Assembly (NCBI GenBank): GCA_003573975.1
Contig: AP018533.1
Span: 2,478,049-2,542,048, forward strand
Length of the DNA: 64,000 nt
Reading direction: 5' to 3'
Origin: Clostridiales bacterium CCNA10
Lineage (GTDB): Bacteria; Bacillota; Clostridia; Oscillospirales; Oscillospiraceae
The notes under the pieces are model-generated. The model saw only the letters and a program-made list of their open reading frames with translations. It was not told where the DNA came from and made no database searches. Position numbers and translations under genes: made by a program. Shown here piece by piece: positions 6,633-14,087 of the stretch. Each line of letters opens with the position of its first letter. Position 1 is the first letter of the stretch.

Positions 6633-7729
6633 ATCCAACCCCGTTGACCTATCTGGACGGCGAAACTCTGATAAGCACCGTCCTGCCGCCCATCCGCTTT
6701 GTCGTAGACAAACTGCTTCCCCAGGGCCTGCATATCCTGGCTGGAGCGCCGAAGGTGGGAAAATCCTGGCTGGCTCTGTGGCTCTGCCTGTGTGTTGCCA
6801 AAGGAGAGCCGGTCTGGAATTTCCCCACTCTCCGGGGCGGCGTCCTCTACCTCTGCCTGGAAGACAGCTATTCCCGCATCCAAAACCGCCTGCTGGACAT
6901 CACAGACAACGCCCCAGCAGACTTGTGCTTTGCCACCGTGTCTGAGAAACTGCACAGCGGGCTGGAGGAGCAGATCGAGGGATTTCTTGGCGCACACCCA
7001 GATACTGCGCTGGTGGTCATTGACACTCTCCAGCGCATCCGGGCTGTGGGAAACGAGGCAAATCCCTACGCCAGCGACTACCGGGATCTGGGTGTACTGA
7101 AGGAATTGGCAGACCGGAACCGCATCGCCATTCTGCTGATCCACCACCTGCGGAAACTAAACGATGAAGACCCCATGAACATGATCTCCGGTACCACCGG
7201 CATCAGCGGCGCCACGGACACCAACCTGGTACTGAAGAAAGGAAAAAGGAGCGGCAGCGCCGCCACTCTCTACTGCACCGGGCGGGACATCGAGTACCAG
7301 GAGTTGGCCCTGGAGTTCGACCAAGACGCCCATGTATGGAAGCTGGTATCCAGCGGGGAATCCACAGAAGAAGAACAGGACAAAATCCTGGCTTCTCTCT
7401 CTGCTTTCCTCGCGGAGCGCCGGAAATTTACCGGCACCGCCACGGAGCTGGCAGAGGCGCTGGAGCCCTATTGCAGAGAAAAAATGCGTCCCAATGTGCT
7501 GATGAAGTACCTGCTCCGCCGCCAAGAGGAGCTGTCCCGCATGGGAATCGCCCTCCAGAACAGGCGGACTCGTGACCGACGCGAGCTGGCGTTGACACGT
7601 GCCTGTGACAGCAATGACGGCAGTGACGGGAAAAACGATATGGAGCCAGTGCCGGATTTGTTGTCACAACCGTCACAGCTGTCACGGAGCCATGCAGTTA
7701 GTTCCAACGAGAGGAGAGCGAACAAATGA
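6629..7729 (+). CDS. RepA-like AAA (RecA-fold) replication ATPase
   Basis: 366 residues. Walker A is GAPKVGKS at residues 39-46 and the Walker B-like strand is TALVVIDTLQRIR. AILLIHHLRK follows, as in hexameric RepA/AAA_25 helicases. The C-terminal third is hydrophilic and includes a low-complexity tail. It probably unwinds the element's origin during circular replication. The DNA coding for the tail (7605-7687) carries three direct and three inverted 9-bp repeats, which suggests that the origin is embedded in the gene's 3' end. Confidence 0.88.
   Translation: MNPTPLTYLDGETLISTVLPPIRFVVDKLLPQGLHILAGAPKVGKSWLALWLCLCVAKGEPVWNFPTLRGGVLYLCLEDSYSRIQNRLLDITDNAPADLCFATVSEKLHSGLEEQIEGFLGAHPDTALVVIDTLQRIRAVGNEANPYASDYRDLGVLKELADRNRIAILLIHHLRKLNDEDPMNMISGTTGISGATDTNLVLKKGKRSGSAATLYCTGRDIEYQELALEFDQDAHVWKLVSSGESTEEEQDKILASLSAFLAERRKFTGTATELAEALEPYCREKMRPNVLMKYLLRRQEELSRMGIALQNRRTRDRRELALTRACDSNDGSDGKNDMEPVPDLLSQPSQLSRSHAVSSNERRANK
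7605..7687. repeat. Iteron-like repeats: three direct and three inverted 9-mers (origin candidate of element A)
   Basis: Direct copies, period 9: GTGACAGCA (7605-7613), ATGACGGCA (7614-7622), GTGACGGGA (7623-7631). Inverted copies, period 9: TTGTCACAA (7661-7669), CCGTCACAG (7670-7678), CTGTCACGG (7679-7687). They overlap the 3' end of the RepA-like gene. Confidence 0.65.
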
Positions 7730-7793
7730 ACCTGTTGGAGAAAGATCTGAAATTTCTTTTGGATACCTGGCGGATCGCTGCACGACGGAAACC

Positions 7794-8051
7794 ATGCGCT
7801 CCGTCATGGATACGATGAAACAGTCTATGGATGACGGGGAGATTCCTCCAACGGAAACAGTGAGATCCTTCATCCAACACCCGGAACAGCCGACGGATTT
7901 GACTGCTTTTCAGCAGGCCCTTGCAATGGACAACCTGCTGGAACAGGCGGAAGTAAATTTCCGCACGCTCTGCGATCTGCTCCGCTACCACTACTGGAAA
8001 CAGGCTGGAGCGGTCAGCTCCGTAGACGAGTTTCTGGAGCTGTTCCGGTAA
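7794..8051 (+). CDS. Hypothetical protein of element A
   Basis: 85 residues from the ATG at 7794 (MRSVMDTMKQSMDDGEIPP). The frame is open further upstream, but that part overlaps the ATPase gene. A short alternative ORF begins at 7726 (MNLLEKDLKFLLDTWRIAAR), so a start-proximal frame disruption is possible. The protein is helical and acidic (DNLLEQAEVNFRTLCDLLRYH). Function unknown. Confidence 0.5.
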   Translation: MRSVMDTMKQSMDDGEIPPTETVRSFIQHPEQPTDLTAFQQALAMDNLLEQAEVNFRTLCDLLRYHYWKQAGAVSSVDEFLELFR

Positions 8052-8081
8052 GACGCTGAGTGGGTACCGATAACGGAGATT

Positions 8082-8180
8082 CCTCCCTTTCGGGAGGGCA
8101 AGCATCGCGTCCGGCTATACGCCGGCCGCAGTTCCGGGGCGCTGCCCCGAACCCCGGCCCCTGAAGGGGAGAAAGGAACG
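8082..8180 (+). other. Hairpin-rich region upstream of mobC (oriT candidate of element A)
   Basis: Several short inverted repeats are clustered here: CCTCCC/GGGAGG (8082-8097), CCGGC-tatac-GCCGG (8111-8125) and CGGGGC-gct-GCCCCG. Such clusters next to mobC and relaxase genes are the usual place of oriT. No nic site could be assigned. Confidence 0.4.
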
Positions 8181-8184
8181 ATAA

Positions 8185-8598
8185 ATGCAGAGAGAAAAGA
8201 AAACGAAAATCGTCACCCTGCGGGTGACGCCGCAAGTCAAAGGGCGCATCCGGGCCAAGGCACAGGAGCTGGGCCTGACCGTCACCGACTACCTGTGCCT
8301 CTGTGGGCTGGGCAAGAAGATCGTCCAGGTGGACGGTCTGGATCAGGTGCTGTCCGAACTGAAAGCCCAGGGACGAAACCTGAACCAGCTCACCACCCTG
8401 GCCAACATGGGGAAGATCACCGTAGTATACGGGGACAGGCTGGCGGAGGGCTACGCCCAAGTCAGCGAACAGCTCTACCAGCTCCTGCGGGAGGTAAGCA
8501 ATGGGGCCCCCGCACGAGCCCAGCAAAGCGGGTCGTGTGGGGAGAGGAGACACCCCGGAATGAGTGAGCTTTCAGCCGATAAGGCTGGAAGCGAATGA
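8185..8598 (+). CDS. mobC: MobC-like relaxosome accessory protein
   Basis: 137 residues. The N-terminus is a ribbon-helix-helix type DNA-binding segment (KIVTLRVTPQVKGRIRAKAQELGLTVTDYL). It is followed by ELKAQGRNLNQLTTLANMG, the MobC/relaxosome signature (GRNLNQL). It is preceded by AGGGGAGAAAGG and lies just before the relaxase. It should help the relaxase bind and nick oriT. Confidence 0.85.
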   Translation: MQREKKTKIVTLRVTPQVKGRIRAKAQELGLTVTDYLCLCGLGKKIVQVDGLDQVLSELKAQGRNLNQLTTLANMGKITVVYGDRLAEGYAQVSEQLYQLLREVSNGAPARAQQSGSCGERRHPGMSELSADKAGSE

Positions 8599-8619
8599 TA
8601 TGGAGGAGGTGTCGACGAG

Positions 8620-9981
8620 ATGGCCACCTTCACCGCCGTCAAGAACCGGGGCGGAGGCCGAGGCGCGTTGGGCGGTGTGCTGCGATACACCCAGCAGGAC
8701 GAAAAGACACTGTGGGAAGGGCAGCGGCTGGTGTCCGGCTGGAACTGCACCGCTCAGTCCGCTCTCTCCGAGATGCGGCTCACCAAGGAGCGGTATCGGA
8801 AAACGGACGGGCGGCAGTACTACCACTTCGTCCAGTCCTTCGCGGAAACGGATGACCTGACGCCCCAGGAGGCCCACGCCATTGCTCTGGAGCTGGTCCA
8901 GCGGGAGTTTCCCAACTTCGAAGTGCTGGTGGCCACCCACATCGACACCGACCATCTGCACAGCCACCTGATCGTCAGCAGCGTCTCTTTCCAAAACGGC
9001 AAGAAACTCCACCAGAGCGCCGCCGACCTCCAGGCCCATCGGCTGGCCAGCGATGAGATCTGTGCCGCCCACGGTCTGGAGATCCTGCCGCCACCTCAAA
9101 AGCAGATGAAACAAAAACGCATGAGCAGCCGGGAATACCGCTCCGCCGCCAAGGGCGAGAGTTGGAAGTTCCGACTGATGGACACCATCGACCAGTGCAT
9201 GAAGTATGCTTCCACCAAAGACGAGTTCATTTCTCTGATGGAGAGTGAGGGGTACCAGGTGCGGTGGACAGACAGCTGGAAAAACATTACCTACACAACA
9301 CCCAACGGTATGAAGTGCCGGGATGACCGGCTCCACGAAACAAAATACACCAAGGAGGTCATGGGACGTGAATTTCGAATCCGGGCGGAAATTATCTCTG
9401 GAGGAATTGAAACAGCTAAACCGATCCCAGTCTCAGGTACCGCCCAAGCCTCCAGCCGAACCCACGAGGCAGGACAGGGAGAATCTGCTGGCGGTACTCA
9501 CGGCCCTGTACCGGCTGGAGAGCACCAACAGCGGCCGGCTGGAGCGCCTGGAGGCCAGCGTTGCAGCACAGGAGGCCCTGCTTCGGGGGTTAGGCCGGCA
9601 GGTGGGACAGCTGCCCACCCAGGCCCATCTGGAGGCGCTGGCGCGGGATGTGGCCCAAATGAGGGCGGAGCTGAAACGGGCTGGGAAGAAGAAAGAGTTT
9701 TCTGTTTCTCTGCCCAGTTTGGAGACGGCACTGTCCGTCCTGATCTGGCTGGCCCTGATTTTGCTGGGCACGCTGGTGGGCATGGTGGTCTTGCGGACGA
9801 TCTGGTCCGGCTTGGCCGCGCTCTGGAGCGCGGTGCGGATGCTGATCCCGTAAGGGACGCCACCACACACCAGCACGGTGATAGAAAAGCCCTCCGCAGG
9901 GAGAGAGAGAAAAAGATCGCCCTTGGCCACAAGGAGGACGATCATGAGGAAGAACCAACTTGGCAGCAGACCATGAGCTGA
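8620..9981 (+). CDS. MobP-type relaxase of element A
   Basis: 453 residues. Residues 1-~260 form a relaxase domain with the metal-binding histidine motif ATHIDTDHLHSHLIVSSVSF (H107, H112, H114, H116) and a Tyr-rich segment YYHFVQSF. It nicks oriT and carries the strand for mobilization in trans. From residue ~262 the frame becomes Gly/Ala/Arg-rich and overlaps a second convincing protein in another frame (9368-9853). The C-terminus may be non-functional read-on or genuine overprinting. The domain boundary is clear; the true end is less so. Confidence 0.8.
   Translation: MATFTAVKNRGGGRGALGGVLRYTQQDEKTLWEGQRLVSGWNCTAQSALSEMRLTKERYRKTDGRQYYHFVQSFAETDDLTPQEAHAIALELVQREFPNFEVLVATHIDTDHLHSHLIVSSVSFQNGKKLHQSAADLQAHRLASDEICAAHGLEILPPPQKQMKQKRMSSREYRSAAKGESWKFRLMDTIDQCMKYASTKDEFISLMESEGYQVRWTDSWKNITYTTPNGMKCRDDRLHETKYTKEVMGREFRIRAEIISGGIETAKPIPVSGTAQASSRTHEAGQGESAGGTHGPVPAGEHQQRPAGAPGGQRCSTGGPASGVRPAGGTAAHPGPSGGAGAGCGPNEGGAETGWEEERVFCFSAQFGDGTVRPDLAGPDFAGHAGGHGGLADDLVRLGRALERGADADPVRDATTHQHGDRKALRREREKKIALGHKEDDHEEEPTWQQTMS
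9368..9853 (+). CDS. Coiled-coil membrane protein overlapping the relaxase C-terminus
   Basis: A GTG at 9368 has AAGGAGG 9 nt upstream and opens 161 residues. There is a coiled coil (RLESTNSGRLERLEASVAAQ onwards, about residues 45-105) and one transmembrane segment (ALSVLIWLALILLGTLVGMV). The whole gene lies inside the relaxase ORF in another frame. Its amino-acid composition is ordinary while the relaxase frame is low-complexity here, so this frame is probably the selected one. It may anchor the relaxosome at the membrane (inference). Confidence 0.65.
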   Translation: MNFESGRKLSLEELKQLNRSQSQVPPKPPAEPTRQDRENLLAVLTALYRLESTNSGRLERLEASVAAQEALLRGLGRQVGQLPTQAHLEALARDVAQMRAELKRAGKKKEFSVSLPSLETALSVLIWLALILLGTLVGMVVLRTIWSGLAALWSAVRMLIP

Positions 9982-10017
9982 GGCCAACCGTTCCCTGATA
10001 TGGGAAGAAAGGCGAAT

Positions 10018-10302
10018 ATGAAAAAAGATTACGAGGAGTATCGGGACACCGGCGTTCTGGGCGGCTACCACCCGGAAATGGCCGTACTGCGGGAGCAGAG
10101 CGATGGGGAGGTCATGACGATATTTCGTGACACAGAGTATCACCAGCAGGAGCAGAATATGGAGTGCCGGCGGGAGATGCTCATCCGTGGAAAGGTGTTT
10201 CATGTGACCTCTGTATTTCCCAACCAAGCCATAGCAACGCCCACGGACAAGATGCTCTCCCTCATCGACGCGGAGTTTTCCGAAAAGGGCCACAGCGCCT
10301 GA
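10018..10302 (+). CDS. TnpW-like transposon-encoded protein of element A
   Basis: 94 residues from ATG 10018 (AAAGG 6 nt upstream; an ATG at 10000 has no ribosome site). The C-terminal half (MLIRGKVFHVTSVFPNQA... TDKMLSLIDAEF) follows the TnpW-like pattern of a short beta-hairpin and a DKMxxLI helix. It precedes the recombinase gene, as small genes of this type do in B, D and F. An accessory role in excision or integration is inferred. Confidence 0.55.
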   Translation: MKKDYEEYRDTGVLGGYHPEMAVLREQSDGEVMTIFRDTEYHQQEQNMECRREMLIRGKVFHVTSVFPNQAIATPTDKMLSLIDAEFSEKGHSA

Positions 10303-10386
10303 TGTTTCAGTAGACTTGGGGGAGCCGGCGGGGTATACTGTTGCTGCCCCATACCGGCTTGCCCCAGGAAAAGGAGGTTACAAAAT

Positions 10387-10562
10387 ATGGCAAGCCCAAA
10401 ATATAATATCCTCTATGGCCGGCTCAGTCAGGAGGACGAGCGGCAGGGGGAGTCCAACTCCATCCACAACCAAAAGCTGTTTCTGGAGAAGTACGCGGCA
10501 GACAATGGATTTGAGAACACCCTATTCCTGTCTGACGACGGATACTCCGGGACCAACTTTGC
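10387..10562 (+). pseudogene. Large serine recombinase of element A, N-terminal fragment cut by element B
   Basis: About 58 residues of a resolvase domain remain: NILYGRLSQEDERQGESNSI with the catalytic Ser in RLSQED, then DDGYSGTNF. The frame breaks after NF, where element B begins (its own recombinase stop codon is at 10568). The rest of the gene must lie beyond B, outside the window. Element A cannot excise unless B leaves. Confidence 0.85.
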
Positions 10563-10567
10563 TGGGG

Positions 10568-12241
10568 TTAGATAGCGATACTTTTTACATCTACCATGTT
10601 GCGGCGGTCATGGTTGACAACTTGCGTCGGCTCCTGCTCGGTATCAACCTGTCCGACAAAGCTATAATGGATTTCGATTTTCCGGGTGTTGGTTTCCCGG
10701 TCTAATTCATGTATCAAAATACGGTCGATAAACTCATGGACGTTTTCATAGGTCAATTCCTGTATGTCGCTGTATTTCCCGACAATCTGAATAAACCTTG
10801 ATATATCCCTTTTTCGCTCGGTAACGGTTGCGATCTGCTGTTGTAACTCGTCTATCCTTGCGGCAAGGGATTTCTTTTCGTCCTCATAGCCGGAAGTTAG
10901 AAACACAAACCGTTCATCTGTCAGTCTGCCTAATGCGTTGTCCTCATACAGCTTGCGGAAAAGCGTGTCAAGTTCGGTCATACGCGCCTGTGCTTTGAAA
11001 AGTTCCTTTTGCTGCTGCGCTAATGCCTTTCTCGCTTCCATGTCGCCGTACTCGGTAGCTTTACAGATAAAGTCCTGTTCGTGTTCCTTAACATACCGCA
11101 AAACCCGCCGCATATCTTCCAGCACTAAATCAAGAAGTACGTTTTTGCGGATATAATGAGAGGTACACTCGCTGCCTGTCCTTGCCCTGTTGCGCCATGC
11201 GCCGCAAGAATAGGAAAACTTGCGCGGCTCGATATTTACGCCCTGTTGGTAATACATCTTATGTCTGCAACCAGCGCAAAACAGCAAGCCGGAAAAAATA
11301 TCAATCTCCGCTGCTTTTGTCGGGCGGTGGCGGGTAGCAATCCGCTTTTGCGCAAGTTCAAAGGTTTCCTCGTCAACAAGCGGCTCATGGGTGTTTGGGA
11401 AGAAATAGCGTTGTTCTTCTTCGTTCTTCCGGGTCTTTTTCGACTTGTAGGATACCTTGTGAGTTTTCGCGGTTATGGTATGCCCTAAATATTCCTGCCT
11501 TGCTAATATGTCATAGAGCGTTTTGTCCGGCCAAGTATAGGGGGCGATCATTGCCCGCTGATACCGCGCCTGTCCTGTACGCTGATAGCGCAACGCTCCA
11601 ATCGTCAAGACTTTGTTTTCCGCAAGCCATTTTTGGATTTCGCACATACGCACGCCGCTAACAAACATAGCGAAAACCTGTTTGACAATCGGCGCGGTTT
11701 CCGGGTCGGGTATAAGGTGGTGGCGGTTGTTCGGGTCTGGGATATAGCCGTATGGATATTCCCCGTTGACGCGCTCGCCTTTTTGCGCCTGTGCCTGTTT
11801 AACTGCGCGGATTTTCTTGCTTGTGTCGCGGGCGTAAAACTCGTTAAACCAGTTCCGCAAGGGGGTAAACTCGTTATCCTCCCGCGCTGTGTCAACTCCG
11901 TCGTTGATCGCGATATAGCGTACTCCGTTTTCGGGAAATACAATCTCTATGAGTTCGCCCGTTTTCAGATAGTTTCTGCCAAGACGGGAAAGGTCTTTGG
12001 TAATGACCGTCGCCACTCGTCCGGCTTCCACTTCCTGCAACATCGCTTGCAGCCCCTCGCGCTCAAAACTCACGCCGGAAAATCCGTCGTCCACAAAAAA
12101 CTTTGTGTTCAAAAAATGGTGTTCGTCCGCATAGCGTTGAAGTATCATTTTTTGGTGCTGTATGCTTCCGCTTTCTCCGGCTTGCATATCCTCTTGACTT
12201 AAACGGCAGTAAAGGGCGGTGATTTTATTCGACTGTAACAT
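10568..12241 (-). CDS. Large serine recombinase (integrase/excisionase) of element B
   Basis: 557 residues from ATG 12241 behind AAAGGAGGACTA. The resolvase domain has ITALYCRLSQED (catalytic Ser) and GRNYLKTGELIE. The Recombinase domain contains RYQRAMIAPYTWPDKTLYDIL, a zinc ribbon (CAGCRHK... CGAWRNRARTGSEC) and a coiled-coil region (residues ~400-470). It should integrate and excise B. The stop codon lies at the element's left end, the same arrangement as in D. Confidence 0.93.
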   Translation of the reverse strand: MLQSNKITALYCRLSQEDMQAGESGSIQHQKMILQRYADEHHFLNTKFFVDDGFSGVSFEREGLQAMLQEVEAGRVATVITKDLSRLGRNYLKTGELIEIVFPENGVRYIAINDGVDTAREDNEFTPLRNWFNEFYARDTSKKIRAVKQAQAQKGERVNGEYPYGYIPDPNNRHHLIPDPETAPIVKQVFAMFVSGVRMCEIQKWLAENKVLTIGALRYQRTGQARYQRAMIAPYTWPDKTLYDILARQEYLGHTITAKTHKVSYKSKKTRKNEEEQRYFFPNTHEPLVDEETFELAQKRIATRHRPTKAAEIDIFSGLLFCAGCRHKMYYQQGVNIEPRKFSYSCGAWRNRARTGSECTSHYIRKNVLLDLVLEDMRRVLRYVKEHEQDFICKATEYGDMEARKALAQQQKELFKAQARMTELDTLFRKLYEDNALGRLTDERFVFLTSGYEDEKKSLAARIDELQQQIATVTERKRDISRFIQIVGKYSDIQELTYENVHEFIDRILIHELDRETNTRKIEIHYSFVGQVDTEQEPTQVVNHDRRNMVDVKSIAI

Positions 12242-12318
12242 TAGTCCTCCTTTCCGACAGCCGAATAAACAGGTATAATGTGTTGCTATCATTATACCAT
12301 ATCCCGCCGCCTAATGCA

Positions 12319-12492
12319 CTACTCGGACGCTAAAAATCCCGGATTTCCGGGCTTTTTCTGCAAATCCTTTACAATGAGTTTCTCAATCTTTTTATGGATT
12401 GTATCGGTTGCCTTTTCACTCGGCAACGCTTGAACAAGATAGGTGATTTTCCCTATTTTGCGTTCGGTTGTAATTGTCTGTTTTTTATCCAT
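12319..12492 (-). CDS. TnpW-like protein of element B
   Basis: 57 residues from ATG 12492 with AAAAGGAGG upstream. The core ERKIGKITYLVQALPSEKAT with DTIHKKIEKLIVKDL is the TnpW pattern. It lies 77 nt upstream of the recombinase and is probably co-transcribed with it. Confidence 0.65.
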   Translation of the reverse strand: MDKKQTITTERKIGKITYLVQALPSEKATDTIHKKIEKLIVKDLQKKPGNPGFLASE

Positions 12493-12950
12493 TAGAAAAA
12501 CCTCCTTTTCCTGTATGGATAAACTATATTCGTCAAAAGGCAAAAACGGGCGGTTGTTAGCTGCAACCTCACGGGAGTTTCACCCCGGCCCATGCTTATG
12601 GGTGCGCCGCGCAATACTTTGAGGGTGTTCAACGCGGGAGTATCATTGTGCCGCCTTGTATGTCGTCGCCCACAAGCTGCTAAACCTGTTTTACGGCGCG
12701 GTAGTTCTCGCTCGGCTTTTCCCCTATGGGGAAAAGCTGTCATGGCGTACCCGCCGACTGGCTCGGTACAGACGGAATGTACCCGTTTGCCTGTTATGCT
12801 GCGCACCAAAGGCCGCTTTCTTTGTCAAAGAACAATAGGCTTTGTCGGCCTGCAAAAGCACATCAACAGCGGATATGCTTTTGCGGAACGACAAATAGCC
12901 CATAACGGGAAGCGTGGAAAGGGGACACGCTCCCCGCATGGGCTAAAAGA
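12493..12950. other. Region without a confident gene; one long nested inverted repeat
   Basis: Frames are open here, but none has a ribosome site or a recognisable product. A nested inverted repeat is visible: TAGCCCAT (12896-12903) with ATGGGCTA (12938-12945), and inside it AGCGTG with CACGCT. It could be a structured RNA or a protein site between the HTH gene and the TnpW-like gene. Confidence 0.4.
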
Positions 12951-13193
12951 TTATCCTACATGAAAAGCAAGGGTGCGGGTAATAAGGCGCACTTGCAGCC
13001 TGTTACGCATTTCCTCGTCCACATAGGAATAGGTATTGCCCGCGTCGTCTTTCAGCGTGCGGGTACAAAGTTTCGCTATGTAACCCTCGTAGTGCTTCAA
13101 GATCGCGCACATGGCGGTTGTGTCGCCGTTTGCCGCTGCGGAAATGACAGGGAACGGCAACAGATTTTCAGACTTCCTAACGGTATTCATCAT
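12951..13193 (-). CDS. Conjugative transposon helix-turn-helix protein (HTH_16, Tn916 Orf8-like)
   Basis: 80 residues from ATG 13193 (GGAGGG 8 nt upstream), overlapping the end of the sigma gene. The sequence LPFPVISAAANGDTTAMCAILKHYEGYIAKL matches the helical domain of Tn916 Orf8-type proteins. It is paired with the Orf7-type sigma factor, as in Tn916. The role is regulation of transfer or excision (family knowledge). Confidence 0.75.
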   Translation of the reverse strand: MMNTVRKSENLLPFPVISAAANGDTTAMCAILKHYEGYIAKLCTRTLKDDAGNTYSYVDEEMRNRLQVRLITRTLAFHVG

Positions 13194-13623
13194 CTGCTTT
13201 TCCCTCCAAATACTGTTTGATTTTCGCAAGCGCGGATTTCCTGTGCCGGAAAACCGTCGTGCGTACAACATTCAGCAGTTCGCCAATTTCCGCGTCGCTC
13301 ATATCCAAGAAGTAGGACAAAAGGATAATGTCGCGTTTCCTTTCGGGCAAAGCGTTAAGGGCTTCGGCAAGCAGTTCATTTTTGACGAGTACATCAAAGC
13401 CGGACACTTGAAAACGGAAATAATCGCTTTCGTATTCGTCCGTTGTGAAAAGCTGCGCGAGTTCGCTTTCGCTCAAATCCGAAAAAGTAACTTCGCGTGC
13501 TGCGCGTTTCGCAAGAGTGCGGCGGTGGCTTTTCGCTTCGCCGACCAAAGTTTTCTTTGCTAATGCGTCGTACTGATGTTGTATTCTTTCCTTGTCGGAA
13601 GAAGATAGCTCCATAGAGTTCAC
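13177..13623 (-). CDS. Sigma-70 family factor (Tn916 Orf7-like)
   Basis: 148 residues. AEALNALPERKRDIILLSYFLDMSDAEIGELLNVVRTTVFRHRKSALAKI is sigma region 4; ERIQHQYDALAKK and REVTFSDLSESELAQLF match Tn916 Orf7. In Tn916 this factor activates excision genes after transcription passes through the resistance gene. Here it lies downstream of the methyltransferase operon on the same strand, which suggests the same logic. Confidence 0.85.
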   Translation of the reverse strand: MNSMELSSSDKERIQHQYDALAKKTLVGEAKSHRRTLAKRAAREVTFSDLSESELAQLFTTDEYESDYFRFQVSGFDVLVKNELLAEALNALPERKRDIILLSYFLDMSDAEIGELLNVVRTTVFRHRKSALAKIKQYLEGKADDEYR

Positions 13624-13748
13624 CTCCTTCCCGCGTGGAGTAGAGGACGGGAGTTAAGGGCTTGTCCTCTCTGCCCCTTTCGCTCCGTACCCGTTCGGGA
13701 GATGGCTCTTGAGTGCGCTTTTCAGAAAAAAGTTGAAAAAAGCAAAAT

Positions 13749-13777
13749 GCGCCCGTCCGCAAGACGCGGACGGGCGC
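13749..13777 (-). terminator. Terminator-like hairpin upstream of the sigma gene
   Basis: GCGCCCGTCCGC (13749-13760) and GCGGACGGGCGC (13766-13777) pair perfectly; the minus strand continues ATTTTGCTTTTTTC. It separates the methyltransferase operon from the sigma gene. Confidence 0.65.
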
Positions 13778-13902
13778 AAAGGAAATGTAAGCAGTAGCTA
13801 AATGTATTGACAGTTCACATTCATAGCCGGAATATCCCGCTTGCGGAGCATAGCTTTTTTTGACCGCAAAGCATTAGGCGGGTTACAGTAAATAAAAATG
13901 GA

Positions 13903-13933
13903 CACGGCGATACCTCCCCGATACCGCCGTATC
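13903..13933 (-). terminator. Second hairpin between the methyltransferase and sigma genes
   Basis: ACGGCGGTATC and GTATCGCCGT arms (minus strand) enclose a GGGGAG loop and are followed by ATTTTTATTT. With the hairpins at 13749 and 14018 it forms a series of barriers to read-through, as seen downstream of tet(M) in Tn916-like elements. Confidence 0.5.
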
Positions 13934-14017
13934 CTTAAAAAAGGGCGACTTTAATACACTACCCGCAATCCATTCTATAATAGGGAACAGCGGCTTTTGC
14001 GCAATATTAAATAAAAA

Positions 14018-14060
14018 AGCCGATAACACATAGGTTTTTTGACCTAATGCGTTATCGGCT
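14018..14060 (-). terminator. Terminator after the methyltransferase gene
   Basis: AGCCGATAAC (14018-14027) pairs with GTTATCGGCT (14051-14060); the minus strand then runs into TTTTTTATTT. It lies 28 nt beyond the methyltransferase stop. Confidence 0.75.
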
Positions 14061-14087
14061 CTGCGTCTATGCGTCTGGCACTTTTAA

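Larger units (their letters stand above)
5791..10562. mobile_element. Element A: mobilizable element interrupted by element B (left end unresolved)
   Basis: The plus-strand block holds a sigma-like factor, RepA-like ATPase, MobC, relaxase, TnpW-like gene and the start of a large serine recombinase, the content of a mobilizable element. The recombinase gene breaks at ~10562, where element B begins. The left end lies somewhere between the ZIP operator (5641) and the promoter at 5791; I could not fix an attachment site. The other end is outside the window. Confidence 0.7.

Noticed and set aside
12493..12950. Small ORFs on both strands between the HTH_16 and TnpW-like genes
   Set aside because: No ribosome sites and no recognisable product; the region holds an inverted repeat instead.
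13780..13920. Short peptides between the terminators (for example MLRKRDIPAMNVNCQYI)
   Set aside because: Two overlapping frames are equally possible and neither has a good ribosome site.
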